Shown here: positions 24,531-32,531 of the stretch, in pieces
How positions within the stretch are numbered: position 1 is the stretch's first letter
Layout of the letters: each line of letters begins with the position of its first letter
NCBI GenBank assembly: GCA_002771745.1
Contig: PCUL01000411.1
Coordinates: 556 to 34,707 of the forward strand
Direction: 5' to 3'
Origin: Bacteroidetes bacterium CG18_big_fil_WC_8_21_14_2_50_41_14
GTDB lineage: Bacteria > Bacteroidota > Bacteroidia > Bacteroidales > F082
Length of the DNA stretch: 34,152 bases
The notes under the pieces: model-generated
Databases searched by the model: none
What the model was told of the DNA's origin: nothing
Seen by the model: only the letters and a program-made list of their open reading frames with translations
Program-made: the position numbers and the translations under genes

Positions 24531-26648
24531 ATGATGAGTATATACCCAAGATATCAACGCGTTGTGTTTTATTTCACATTTCTGTTCAGTTTATTTGTAT
24601 CAATAAACCTGTTTTCACAGAATCCTTATCATTACAACAAAAAATATTACTACCTGTTTCCTTTTCCGGATGCCACGGAAATAAATCCGTATACAAACCT
24701 GATTATCAAACATCAGGAACCGTTTTCAAATGATCTTAATAATCTTAAACTGACCGTTACAAACGGCAAAAATGAAGTTTTATCCGGAAAAATACTGCTA
24801 AAAGAAGACAACCATAGCTTGATCTATTTACCTGATCAGCCATTTGATAATGGTGATGTCATTGGTGTAAATCTGAAAGGAGCAAGAAGTCAGAGTGGCA
24901 ACAACATTGAAGATCTGGCTTTTTCGTTTCATATTAAATCAAGAAATAGTCCTCCTATTGAAATAGATGAATTTACCGGAGGATTTCCAACCAAAATCGA
25001 AAATAAAACCGTCCGCTCTGCAAGCGAATTTGAACTTCCAGATGGATATCCCTACTATGAAATAGGTCTGAATACCCTCCCGACTATCGATCAATATTAT
25101 TTTCAGGCTTCCGAAGTTGGCCGGTTTTTTCAACTGATAACCGATAACAACGGAATACCCTATTTTTACAAGGAAACACCAACACGCTGTCTGGATTTTA
25201 AAGTCAATAAAAATGGCTATATCACATACTTTGAAGCTTCCAAAGCTGCGTTTGTGGAATTGGATAGTGCCTATCGTTTTCGCAGATTATATAAAGCCTC
25301 GCTAGGTTATGCAACCAACAACCATGAGTTGCTTGTGATGCCTGATGGAAATTACTGGACCATTAACGATGAATATCTTTTAACTGATATGAGCCAATAT
25401 GTGGAATGCGGAAACCCACAGGCTACAGTGATTCAATATGTAATTGAAGAAAAAGATGCAGACGGTGTTATCCTCTGGCAATGGAGAACCTTTGACCATT
25501 TTAACATTATGGATGGTGATCCCAATCAGGTCGATTTTTGTAATGCAATTGTAATTTATGCACACGTAAACTCAATTGCCATCGATCACAATGGAGACGT
25601 GCTGATTTCCTCACGAAAGTTAAATGAACTAACCAAAATCAATAAAAATACAGGCGAAATTCTTTGGCGATTGGGCGGTGTTCACAACCAGTTTACAATA
25701 GTTGGCGATCCGCTTGACGGATTTACCGATCAGCACACGGCACGTGAAGATCAGGCAGGTATTGTTACCGTGTTCGATAATGGTAACTATCACAACCCTC
25801 CCCACAGTCGCGGGGTGAGTTACGTGGTGGATACCAATTCATGGATGGCCACATATTTAAATGGTTATGATGACAATAATCCGGTTGTAGTAACCAACCC
25901 TATGGGAAGTATGCAAACCCTCGAGAACGGAAATGTGGTCATCGGCTGGACGCTAAATGCACAAGAAAAGTGTTTGACCGAATATCAACCTGATGGGACC
26001 AAAGTACTTGAAATGCACCAAACACAAACAGCTAACTTACGTAGTTACAGATCGTTAAAACATTCATGGAAAACAACCTATTTTTATCCTGAATACGATA
26101 CCGTTGATTTTGGGTTTCAGAATTTACCCGGAAATACAACCAGTCAACCAGTAAATATTGTTAATCCAAATGACGAATCCATTGTCGTTACGGGAAGTTA
26201 TTCCAGCATTAATCCGTTTAGTTTACAAACTTCATTACCTTTAACTATTCCAGGGCATTCGTCACAGGAATTTGTGATGTCGTTTCATCCTTTGTTCGAT
26301 GGTGATTACAATGGCTATGCCTATCTGATGACACAAAACGATACTTCCGGGATTTCGTTAAAATTAATTCTGAAAGGGTCTACGCTGCAAAGCGGAATGA
26401 GTGAAAATGTATCTGAAGAGCTCGGAATCAATCCAAATCCAATAAAAAATCAGGCGTCCATACAGTGGACGGGGCATCAAGCCTGTAATGTGGTGGTTTA
26501 TCATATTTCAGGAACCAAAATCGGCGATTTTACCCTGTTGCCCGAAGAGGCAAAAACGATCACGACCGAAAGCTGGAGACCGGGCTGTTATATTTTTGAA
26601 ATGAAATCAGGACAGCAGGTATGGCATCAAAAATTGCTAAAGCAATAG
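24531..26648 (+). CDS. Arylsulfotransferase (ASST)-like secreted protein with T9SS sorting domain
   Basis: The frame is open from ATG 24501, but a -7 element ends at 24499, so the start is set at ATG 24531 (705 aa; ATG 24534 is equally possible). This leaves a proper signal peptide (VVFYFTFLFSLFVSINLFSQ). An Ig-like domain (about 30-130) precedes a beta-propeller. The propeller motifs resemble arylsulfate sulfotransferases: HVNSIAIDHNGDVLISSR from H345, TGEILWRLGG, DQHTAR with H402, and NYHNPPHSRG with H421. ASST enzymes transfer sulfate between phenols in the periplasm through a histidine intermediate. A type IX sorting domain (LGINPNPIKNQASIQW) ends the protein. Whether it is catalytic is not certain, because many T9SS homologues are uncharacterised. 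Confidence 0.85.
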   Translation: MMSIYPRYQRVVFYFTFLFSLFVSINLFSQNPYHYNKKYYYLFPFPDATEINPYTNLIIKHQEPFSNDLNNLKLTVTNGKNEVLSGKILLKEDNHSLIYLPDQPFDNGDVIGVNLKGARSQSGNNIEDLAFSFHIKSRNSPPIEIDEFTGGFPTKIENKTVRSASEFELPDGYPYYEIGLNTLPTIDQYYFQASEVGRFFQLITDNNGIPYFYKETPTRCLDFKVNKNGYITYFEASKAAFVELDSAYRFRRLYKASLGYATNNHELLVMPDGNYWTINDEYLLTDMSQYVECGNPQATVIQYVIEEKDADGVILWQWRTFDHFNIMDGDPNQVDFCNAIVIYAHVNSIAIDHNGDVLISSRKLNELTKINKNTGEILWRLGGVHNQFTIVGDPLDGFTDQHTAREDQAGIVTVFDNGNYHNPPHSRGVSYVVDTNSWMATYLNGYDDNNPVVVTNPMGSMQTLENGNVVIGWTLNAQEKCLTEYQPDGTKVLEMHQTQTANLRSYRSLKHSWKTTYFYPEYDTVDFGFQNLPGNTTSQPVNIVNPNDESIVVTGSYSSINPFSLQTSLPLTIPGHSSQEFVMSFHPLFDGDYNGYAYLMTQNDTSGISLKLILKGSTLQSGMSENVSEELGINPNPIKNQASIQWTGHQACNVVVYHISGTKIGDFTLLPEEAKTITTESWRPGCYIFEMKSGQQVWHQKLLKQ

Positions 26649-26724
26649 GAGTTGGTTGATTTGCATCAACAATTAATTAATCGTCATGCTCTGAAACATC
26701 TGTATGAAATGCTTTCAAACTTGC

Positions 26725-26732
26725 TACTTTTG
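26725..26732 (+). promoter_or_regulatory. -7 element TACTTTTG of the LhgO-like gene
   Basis: An exact TAnnTTTG match 50 bases before ATG 26783, in the 134-base gap after the ASST-like gene. That gap also holds a small hairpin (GTTGAT/ATCAAC, 26655-26670) without a T tract. Confidence 0.5.
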
Positions 26733-26782
26733 CATGACTTTTAATTTGTATTAAAATAATCTGAAATTCAATCCTTCGGAAT

Positions 26783-27910
26783 ATGTTCGATGCAGAAATT
26801 ACCATCATTGGAGCCGGAGTTGTTGGTCTGGCCATCGCTGAAAAGATATCTCAACACAATCCGCAGGTATTTGTGGTGGAGAAGCATTCCACCTTTGGCC
26901 AGGAAACCAGTAGCCGAAACAGCGAAGTAATTCACGCCGGTATTTATTATGTAAAAAACAGTCTTAAAGCCAAACTTTGCGTTGAAGGAAAAAACCTGTT
27001 ATATCATTTTTGTGATCGTTATGAGCTTCCATATCACCGTTGTGGAAAGTTAATTGTGGCTACCACCGAAGAGGAGATTACGGCGCTTGAACAAGTTGAA
27101 CAAAAGGCTCTGAGCAATGGTGTTGCCGATTTATATTGGATGACACAGGAAGAGGTTAAAGCCATGGAACCGAACCTGTTTGCTGTAAAAGCGTTGTTTT
27201 CACCTTCAACCGGAGTGATCGATTCCTATTGGTATTTAAAACGGTTAGAAACCAATTCCATCAACAATGGTGTACAGTTTGCTTACAGTTCGGTTGTCAC
27301 CGGAATAGAAAAACTGACCGAAGGTTATCAGATTGACCTAAATGATGCTGATGGTCAGCCATTTTCGTTTACATCGAAAAAGGTAATTAATGCTGCCGGA
27401 CTCGAATCGTTTAATATTGCTTCCATGGTTGGGGTAAACGATGAGGATTTAACCATTCATTTTTGCAAAGGAGAATATTTCAGAATCCAGCCTCCAAAAC
27501 ACAAACTGTTAAACCGCCTGGTGTATCCCGTACCTTCCAAGGATGCTTTGGGAATACATGTTACCATTGATATGGGGGGTGGTGTTAAGCTTGGGCCGGA
27601 TGTGCAATATCTGGATACAAACGAATACGATTATACCCTGACTCCTTCTAGACGAAAAGTTTTTTTTGAATCTACTCATCGGTTTTTGCCTTTTCTGGAA
27701 GAAGAGGACCTGATCCCGGAAATGGCGGGAATTCGTCCTAAAACTCAGACAAAGGACGGTCCTCCACGGGATTTTTATATTCGGGAAGAAAGCATGAGGG
27801 GTTTGCCCGGGTTTGTCAACCTGATTGGAATGGAGTCGCCCGGACTTACAGCCTCCCTGGCCATTGGAAATTATGTTGAAAGATTGCTTAACGGGCAAAA
27901 TGACAGATAA
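26783..27910 (+). CDS. FAD-dependent L-2-hydroxyglutarate oxidase/dehydrogenase-like protein
   Basis: A 375-aa DAO-family flavoprotein. The FAD-binding Rossmann motif GAGVVG is at residues 10-15 with the ribose-binding acid in VVEKH. The block SSRNSEVIHAGIYYVKNSLKAKLCVEG is characteristic of LhgO (YgaF) and human L2HGDH. So are the later motifs KGEYFRIQP, GVKLGPDVQYL and the final FVNLIGMESPGLTASLAIG. It oxidises L-2-hydroxyglutarate to 2-oxoglutarate, passing electrons to quinone or oxygen at the membrane. This is a metabolite-repair role when no glutarate pathway is present, and none is visible here. Confidence 0.92.
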   Translation: MFDAEITIIGAGVVGLAIAEKISQHNPQVFVVEKHSTFGQETSSRNSEVIHAGIYYVKNSLKAKLCVEGKNLLYHFCDRYELPYHRCGKLIVATTEEEITALEQVEQKALSNGVADLYWMTQEEVKAMEPNLFAVKALFSPSTGVIDSYWYLKRLETNSINNGVQFAYSSVVTGIEKLTEGYQIDLNDADGQPFSFTSKKVINAAGLESFNIASMVGVNDEDLTIHFCKGEYFRIQPPKHKLLNRLVYPVPSKDALGIHVTIDMGGGVKLGPDVQYLDTNEYDYTLTPSRRKVFFESTHRFLPFLEEEDLIPEMAGIRPKTQTKDGPPRDFYIREESMRGLPGFVNLIGMESPGLTASLAIGNYVERLLNGQNDR

Positions 27911-28026
27911 ATCATAAAGAAGCAAAAAAATTAGTGATTGTTCAGTTAGGCGAACTCCTTTTTTTTAATCATTTATCATCGTTGAAAGCTTAAAGTGAAC
28001 CACATAAAAGGAGCGTCTTCTTTTTG

Positions 28027-28034
28027 TAATTTCG
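28027..28034 (+). promoter_or_regulatory. Near-consensus -7 element TAATTTCG before the dipeptidase gene
   Basis: TAATTTCG differs from TAnnTTTG at one base. It lies 18 bases before ATG 28053 and may drive the dipeptidase-leuS pair. Confidence 0.35.
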
Positions 28035-28052
28035 CAAACTAATTTGGTCGTT

Positions 28053-28748
28053 ATGAAATGGGTTTTTATTTTTCTTGTCTTTGTTGTTTCGGCTTTAGCT
28101 AAAGCACAGGAATCAACTCGATATGAGACTAACTTAAACATTTTGCGTTCCGGAGAAGCCTATCAGGAGTCAATTCACAAGAATACTGACAATCAACTAG
28201 TAAATTTAGAAAAAGAAATTCCAAACATTGTGTTGGACATCAGGTATGCTACCGCAGATAATTTTACCGGACAAAAAATATATACTGAGCCCAAAGCCTT
28301 TGCCAGAAGACCAGTTGCAGAAGCACTAAAAAGGGTTCAACAAATTTTAGCAGAGAAAAGCATTGGCATTATTGTTTACGATGCTTACCGTCCTTATGCC
28401 GCTACAGTCAGGTTTTATGAGGTTTTCAAAGACACTACATTTGTGGCCTCACCCTATTCGGGATCGCGCCACAACCGAGGTGCCGCAGTTGACATCAGTC
28501 TTATGGATATTAAGACTGGAATGGAGTTGGAAATGCCCACTGATTATGATAGTTTTAGCGATACGGCAGCACCTGATTTCTATGACCTTCCGGAAAACGT
28601 GAAGTTAAACAGAGACTTGCTAATTAAGTTGATGCGTGATAACGGATTTACCGTTTATCATAGTGAATGGTGGCATTTCGATTATCAAAACTGGAAAGAT
28701 TATGAGCTTTTGGACTTAAGTTTTGACATGTTAGAAGAAAGTAAATAA
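28053..28748 (+). CDS. VanX-like D-alanyl-D-alanine dipeptidase (M15 family)
   Basis: The protein is 231 aa from ATG 28053; an in-frame TTG at 28044 is less likely. A signal peptide (MKWVFIFLVFVVSALAKAQ) predicts a periplasmic location, unlike cytoplasmic VanX. Zinc ligands are H140 and D147 (SRHNRGAAVDISLMD) and H208, with catalytic E205 in EWWHFDYQNW. VYDAYRP with the substrate arginine is also present. It should split D-Ala-D-Ala, probably for recycling of peptidoglycan fragments and not for vancomycin resistance, because no vanA/vanH genes accompany it. leuS begins 27 bases downstream, so the two are probably co-transcribed. Confidence 0.93.
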   Translation: MKWVFIFLVFVVSALAKAQESTRYETNLNILRSGEAYQESIHKNTDNQLVNLEKEIPNIVLDIRYATADNFTGQKIYTEPKAFARRPVAEALKRVQQILAEKSIGIIVYDAYRPYAATVRFYEVFKDTTFVASPYSGSRHNRGAAVDISLMDIKTGMELEMPTDYDSFSDTAAPDFYDLPENVKLNRDLLIKLMRDNGFTVYHSEWWHFDYQNWKDYELLDLSFDMLEESK

Positions 28749-28775
28749 TGGAAAATAAAAAAAACAGATAATGTA

Positions 28776-31700
28776 ATGGGATACGATTTTGACCGCATTG
28801 AAAAGAAATGGCAGAAATACTGGAGTGAACATAAAACTTTTAAGGCTGACATCAATCACGACAAGCCTAAATTCTATGTACTCGATATGTTTCCCTATCC
28901 TTCGGGAGCGGGTTTACATGTTGGACACCCATTGGGATATATTGCCTCAGATATTTACTCCCGTTTTAAACGCCATCAGGGTTTTAATGTGTTGCATCCC
29001 ATGGGTTACGATGCCTATGGACTTCCTGCTGAACAATATGCTATTCAGACCGGTACGCATCCTGAAATTACAACAGAAAAAAATATTCTTCGTTACCGCG
29101 AGCAACTGGACAAAATAGGATTTTCCTTCGATTGGGACCGTGAAGTACGCACTTCTGACCCGGAATACTACAAATGGACACAGTGGACGTTTATCCGTTT
29201 ATTTCATTCGTGGTACAATAAAAAAACAGATAAAGCGGAAGATATAAACATACTGATTGCTCAATTTGAGATAGATGGAAATGCATCTGTCGAAGCATCT
29301 AATTCATGTGAAGAGATTTTTACAGCTGAGTTCTGGAAAAACGCTACCGAAAAAGAACAGCAGCAAATCCTGATGCATTATCGCCTGGCCTACCTTTCAG
29401 AAACCATGGTCAACTGGTGCCCTGAATTGGGTACTGTTTTGGCCAATGACGAAGTCAAGGAAGGCCTTTCGGAGCGTGGTGGACATCCAGTTGAGAAAAA
29501 ACTCATGATGCAGTGGTCGTTGCGCATCACAGCTTATGCACAACGTTTGCTGGATGGGCTGGAAACAGTAGATTGGTCAGAGCCCATCAAAGAAATGCAG
29601 CGCAATTGGATTGGCAGGAGCGAAGGGGCGAGTGTGGATTTTGAGGTGTGGGATGGAGATGAACCAACCAAAGTCCTCCCCTTTGGGGAGGATTTAGGTG
29701 GGGTAAAAGAAGGGGAAAGAACCTCAGAAGATAGTTTTAAAGAAGATGAGTTAACTACCCCACCCCAGCCCTCCCCGGAGGGGAGGGAGCAGATCATCGA
29801 TTATAATTTAAATGAACCAACCAAAGTCCTCCCCTTTGGGGAGGATTTAGGTGGGGTTACGAAGGAAGGACAAAATATCCACCCCCTCCCGATAGCTCAC
29901 CAGGGCTCCCCGGAGGGGAAGGAGAGGATCATTGAGGAGAATGAAAATGATCCGGGAAATACGCCCGGTTATTATGGAACAAATAAAGATACCTGGTTTG
30001 CAAATAAGGATTACGTAAGGGAATTAAGGAAAAATCCCACTGATGCAGAAGCGTTATTGTGGGAAAATGTACGAAAAGATCGAATCGGATATCGAATAAG
30101 AAGACAACATGCGATAGATGCTTACATTGTCGATTTTGTTTGTTTAAGCAAAAAAACAATTATTGAACTTGATGGTGATATTCATGATTATCAGCCTAAA
30201 GCAGATAAACTAAGAACAGAAATCCTGGAAGAAAATGGGTATTCAATAATTCGTTTTAAAAATAGTGATGTTAATGATCATTTGGAGGAAGTCATAAAGA
30301 CCATTAAAACATACTTAGACAACAAGATTATAGAGGATCCAAAAGTCCTCCCCTTTGGGGAGGATTTAGGTGGGGTAAAAGAAGGGACAAAAAACACAGA
30401 AGATAGTTGTAAAGAAGACGAATTAAATACTCCACCCCACCCCTCCCCAAAGGGGAGGGAGCAGATTTCCAAATCTAACAATGTCATCCCTGACATACTT
30501 GACGAGAATAATTGGTTTATAGAAGAGGATGAAGTCCTCCCCTTTGGGGAGGATTTAGGTGGGGTCAAAAAAACGCTCAAAAGAACGATCACCGTCTTCA
30601 CCACACGTCCCGACACTTTGTTCGGTGCCACTTTCATGGTGCTCGCCCCTGAACATGAGCTTGTGTCTCAGATTACTACTGTAGACAGAAAAGAAAAAGT
30701 AGAGGCTTACATCGCCTGGGCAAAAAATCGTTCGGAACGGGAACGTATGACCGAAGTTAAAAACATCTCCGGAGAATTTACCGGTGCCTATGGTATCAAT
30801 CCACTTACAGGTGGAAAGCTTCCTATCTGGATTGCGGATTACGTTTTGGCAGGTTATGGTACAGGTGCTATTATGGCGGTTCCAGGCCATGATTCACGCG
30901 ATTTTGCCTTTGCCCGTCATTTTGATTTACCAATCATCCAGGTGGTGGTTGCTGAAGGGGAGGAGCCGACTGATCCCGGTACCTGGGACGATTCCATCGA
31001 CAGCAAGGAAGGCGTGATGGTTAGTTCCGGATTTATCTCCGGTTTGCAAGTAAAAGAAGCGATCGGCGTTACCATCAGAAAAATTCAGGAGATGGGCATT
31101 GGCTATGGAACCATCAATTTCCGTTTGCACGATGCCATTTTCAGCCGACAACGATATTGGGGTGAACCGTTCCCAATATATTATAAAGATGGAATGCCTT
31201 ATACTTTGGATGAAAGTGAATTACCGCTCAAACTACCTCAGGTAGAGAGCTATTTGCCCACTGAACAGGGTGATCCACCATTGGCCGCATTGACTGACTG
31301 GAAAACAAAGGAAGGCTATCCTCTGGAAACCAACACCATGCCCGGATTTGCCGGCTCAAGTGGTTATTATCTGCGTTATATGGATCCGAATAACAGGCAG
31401 AATTACTTTTCTGCGGAAGCCAACCAGTACTGGCGCAATGTAGACTTGTATGTGGGTGGAGATGAACATGCAGCCGGCCATTTAATCTACTCTCGTTTCT
31501 GGAACAAATTCTTGTATGATCTTGGTCTGGCTTGCGAGGCAGAGCCATTTAAAAAGCTGATAAACCAGGGGAAAATCCAGGGGAGGTCAAGTTTTGTTTA
31601 TCGGGTTCAGGGTACACAAAAGTATGTTTCGTATAACTTACGCAATGATTATGACACACAACGCCTGCATGTAGATATCGATCTGGTGGAAAATGATGTG

Positions 31701-32480
31701 CTGAATACCGAAGGTTTTAAAGCCTGGCGTGACGAATACAGAAATGCTGAGTTTATTCTGGAAGACGGAAAATACATCTGTGGCTGGGAAGTGGAGAAAA
31801 TGTCCAAATCAAAACACAATGTCCAAAACCCGGATGCACTAATAGAAAAATATGGTGCCGATACACTTCGTTTATATGAAATGTTCCTGGGTCCCCTTGA
31901 GCAGGATAAACCTTGGGACACCAATGGTATTGAAGGTGTTTTCAGATTTTTGAAAAGACTTTGGAGATTATATTTTGATAACAACGATCAATTGATAATT
32001 ACCAACGAAAACGCTACAAAAGAGGAACTAAAAGTGTTGCACAAAACCATTAAAAAGATTCATGAGGACATCGAACGTTTTTCGTTTAATACAGGGGTGA
32101 GCGCTTTTATGATCTGCGTTAATGAGCTCATGGAGTTGAACTGCCACAAGCATGAAATTCTGGAACCTTTGGCCTTGTTGATTGAACCTTATGCGCCACA
32201 TGTAGCCGAAGAATTGTGGCAGTCGTTGGGACATACTGGAAGTATCAGCATGGTTGAATTTCCTCAATACGATGAAAAATATCTGGCGGAAGTCAGTTTT
32301 CAGTATCCGGTTTCATTTAACGGCAAAATGCGCTTTAAACTGGATCTCCCGGTGGGATTGTCCATCGCAGAAATCGAAAATGCGGTGCTCGAATCAGAGG
32401 AGTCGAAAAAGTGGATGGAAGGAAAACCTGCGCGTAAAATCATTGTTGTTCCCAAAAGAATTATTAATATCGTAATATAA
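28776..32480 (+). CDS. leuS: Leucyl-tRNA synthetase with a ~302-residue translated insertion in the editing domain
   Basis: The protein has 1234 aa; without the insertion it would be about 932, the normal size. LeuRS parts in order: the HIGH-type motif HVGH (48-51), a normal Bacteroidota catalytic and zinc region ([17 protein letters not shown]), and [19 protein letters not shown] (to residue 294), which opens the CP1 editing domain. The insertion spans about 296-597. CP1 then resumes with [19 protein letters not shown] (T-rich editing motif TTRPDT at 609-614) and [20 protein letters not shown]. The catalytic domain resumes with [13 protein letters not shown], the KMSKS loop is at 1008-1012, and anticodon and C-terminal domains end in KRIINIVI. 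All essential motifs remain, and there is no frameshift or stop, so the enzyme is probably functional despite the extra mass. The insertion joins two neighbouring strands at the start of CP1, a surface turn. Confidence 0.97.
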   Translation: MGYDFDRIEKKWQKYWSEHKTFKADINHDKPKFYVLDMFPYPSGAGLHVGHPLGYIASDIYSRFKRHQGFNVLHPMGYDAYGLPAEQYAIQTGTHPEITTEKNILRYREQLDKIGFSFDWDREVRTSDPEYYKWTQWTFIRLFHSWYNKKTDKAEDINILIAQFEIDGNASVEASNSCEEIFTAEFWKNATEKEQQQILMHYRLAYLSETMVNWCPELGTVLANDEVKEGLSERGGHPVEKKLMMQWSLRITAYAQRLLDGLETVDWSEPIKEMQRNWIGRSEGASVDFEVWDGDEPTKVLPFGEDLGGVKEGERTSEDSFKEDELTTPPQPSPEGREQIIDYNLNEPTKVLPFGEDLGGVTKEGQNIHPLPIAHQGSPEGKERIIEENENDPGNTPGYYGTNKDTWFANKDYVRELRKNPTDAEALLWENVRKDRIGYRIRRQHAIDAYIVDFVCLSKKTIIELDGDIHDYQPKADKLRTEILEENGYSIIRFKNSDVNDHLEEVIKTIKTYLDNKIIEDPKVLPFGEDLGGVKEGTKNTEDSCKEDELNTPPHPSPKGREQISKSNNVIPDILDENNWFIEEDEVLPFGEDLGGVKKTLKRTITVFTTRPDTLFGATFMVLAPEHELVSQITTVDRKEKVEAYIAWAKNRSERERMTEVKNISGEFTGAYGINPLTGGKLPIWIADYVLAGYGTGAIMAVPGHDSRDFAFARHFDLPIIQVVVAEGEEPTDPGTWDDSIDSKEGVMVSSGFISGLQVKEAIGVTIRKIQEMGIGYGTINFRLHDAIFSRQRYWGEPFPIYYKDGMPYTLDESELPLKLPQVESYLPTEQGDPPLAALTDWKTKEGYPLETNTMPGFAGSSGYYLRYMDPNNRQNYFSAEANQYWRNVDLYVGGDEHAAGHLIYSRFWNKFLYDLGLACEAEPFKKLINQGKIQGRSSFVYRVQGTQKYVSYNLRNDYDTQRLHVDIDLVENDVLNTEGFKAWRDEYRNAEFILEDGKYICGWEVEKMSKSKHNVQNPDALIEKYGADTLRLYEMFLGPLEQDKPWDTNGIEGVFRFLKRLWRLYFDNNDQLIITNENATKEELKVLHKTIKKIHEDIERFSFNTGVSAFMICVNELMELNCHKHEILEPLALLIEPYAPHVAEELWQSLGHTGSISMVEFPQYDEKYLAEVSFQYPVSFNGKMRFKLDLPVGLSIAEIENAVLESEESKKWMEGKPARKIIVVPKRIINIVI
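29671..29794 (+). repeat. Palindromic unit 1 in leuS
   Basis: Forward arm 29671-29704, spacer, inverted arm 29757-29794. It is 124 bases long, the same as unit 3 (30343-30466), and differs from it at about 13 positions without any gap. It is read as [15 protein letters not shown] ... [14 protein letters not shown]. An 11-base word, ATGAACCAACC, flanks it on the left (29659-29669) and again on the right (29812-29822) before unit 2. Confidence 0.9.
29824..29930 (+). repeat. Palindromic unit 2 in leuS
   Basis: Forward arm 29824-29857, identical to the other forward arms. With its left flank it repeats unit 1 over 46 bases exactly (29812-29857 versus 29659-29704). The inverted arm (about 29879-29930) is degenerate, with the extra bases GATAGCTCACCAG splitting it, and is read as [16 protein letters not shown]. 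Unit length 107. Confidence 0.85.
30012..30317 (+). other. DUF559 (Vsr-like, PD-(D/E)XK superfamily) nuclease domain within LeuRS
   Basis: Residues 413-514 of the LeuRS product form a complete DUF559 domain of about 102 residues. The family pattern is clear: [20 protein letters not shown] (N-terminal helix), [20 protein letters not shown] (catalytic D453), and [14 protein letters not shown] (E464, D466, H470). It continues with [19 protein letters not shown] and a final helix. DUF559 proteins are usually stand-alone proteins of about 110-140 aa, related to very-short-patch repair endonuclease by fold; their biological role is poorly known. Here the domain has no own start codon: there is no in-frame ATG in the whole insert and no obvious GTG/TTG with a ribosome site. 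All likely catalytic residues are kept, which argues against simple decay. Confidence 0.9.
30343..30466 (+). repeat. Palindromic unit 3 in leuS
   Basis: Forward arm 30343-30376, spacer, inverted arm 30429-30466. It is 124 bases long, about 90% identical to unit 1 without gaps, and read as [15 protein letters not shown] ... [14 protein letters not shown]. It stands on the right side of the DUF559 domain as units 1 and 2 stand on the left. Confidence 0.9.
30532..30565 (+). repeat. Solitary forward arm at the right end of the leuS insertion
   Basis: The same 34 bases as in units 1-3, with no inverted partner. It is read as [12 protein letters not shown] and joins directly to [11 protein letters not shown], where LeuRS similarity resumes. 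Confidence 0.9.
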
Positions 32481-32519
32481 TATCCCACAACTGATGCCGT
32501 TTAAGAACCATACTTTCTC

Positions 32520-32527
32520 TACGTTTG
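32520..32527 (+). promoter_or_regulatory. -7 element TACGTTTG abutting the DUF3108 start
   Basis: An exact TAnnTTTG match ends four bases before ATG 32532 and seven before ATG 32535. The transcript would start at about these codons, so a leaderless message is predicted, most simply from ATG 32535. Confidence 0.5.
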
Positions 32528-32531
32528 CGCC

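Larger units (their letters stand above)
29661..30566 (+). mobile_element. In-frame palindromic-repeat/DUF559 element inserted in leuS
   Basis: About 906 bases (302 codons) interrupt the editing domain of LeuRS. The order is unit 1 (forward arm, spacer, inverted arm), unit 2, a DUF559 nuclease domain, unit 3, a unique 65-base stretch, and a lone forward arm. The forward arm contains the perfect palindrome CCTCCCC-TTT-GGGGAGG followed by ATTTAGGTGGGGT. The inverted arms carry CCCTCCCC-GGA/AAA-GGGGAGGG preceded by ACCCCACC. No transposase, intein splice-junction residues or methionine codons occur inside. Boundaries are inferred by where LeuRS similarity stops and resumes and are good to a few codons. 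The base composition of the arms (GC-rich, poly-C/G) differs sharply from the surrounding AT-rich gene. Confidence 0.85.

Noticed and set aside
27928-27968. A terminator after the LhgO-like gene (T8 tract with GTTC/GAAC)
   Set aside because: The stem is only four base pairs with a long loop; too weak to support beside the clear hairpins elsewhere.
28044-28052. TTG 28044 as start of the dipeptidase
   Set aside because: ATG 28053 gives a standard signal peptide and is closer to the expected leader length; the three extra residues add nothing.
28053-28748. Vancomycin-resistance determinant
   Set aside because: VanX-like proteins of this kind have signal peptides and occur in Gram-negative bacteria without vanA/vanH; none of those genes is present, so a recycling role is more likely.
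29671-30565. Assembly artefact placing repeats in leuS
   Set aside because: Copies are not all identical (units 1 and 3 differ at about 13 sites, and one inverted arm of unit 2 is split), the unique DUF559 segment lies between them, and the frame is intact throughout. Long reads would settle it.
29661-30566. An intein in LeuRS
   Set aside because: The junctions lack the required nucleophilic Cys/Ser/Thr at the start and the His-Asn end with a following Cys/Ser/Thr, and no Hint-domain blocks are visible.
29661-30566. A self-splicing intron with a nuclease ORF in leuS
   Set aside because: The frame stays open through the entire 906 bases in phase with leuS, and no group I or II core or domain V is apparent. 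An intron would not be expected to keep this phase.
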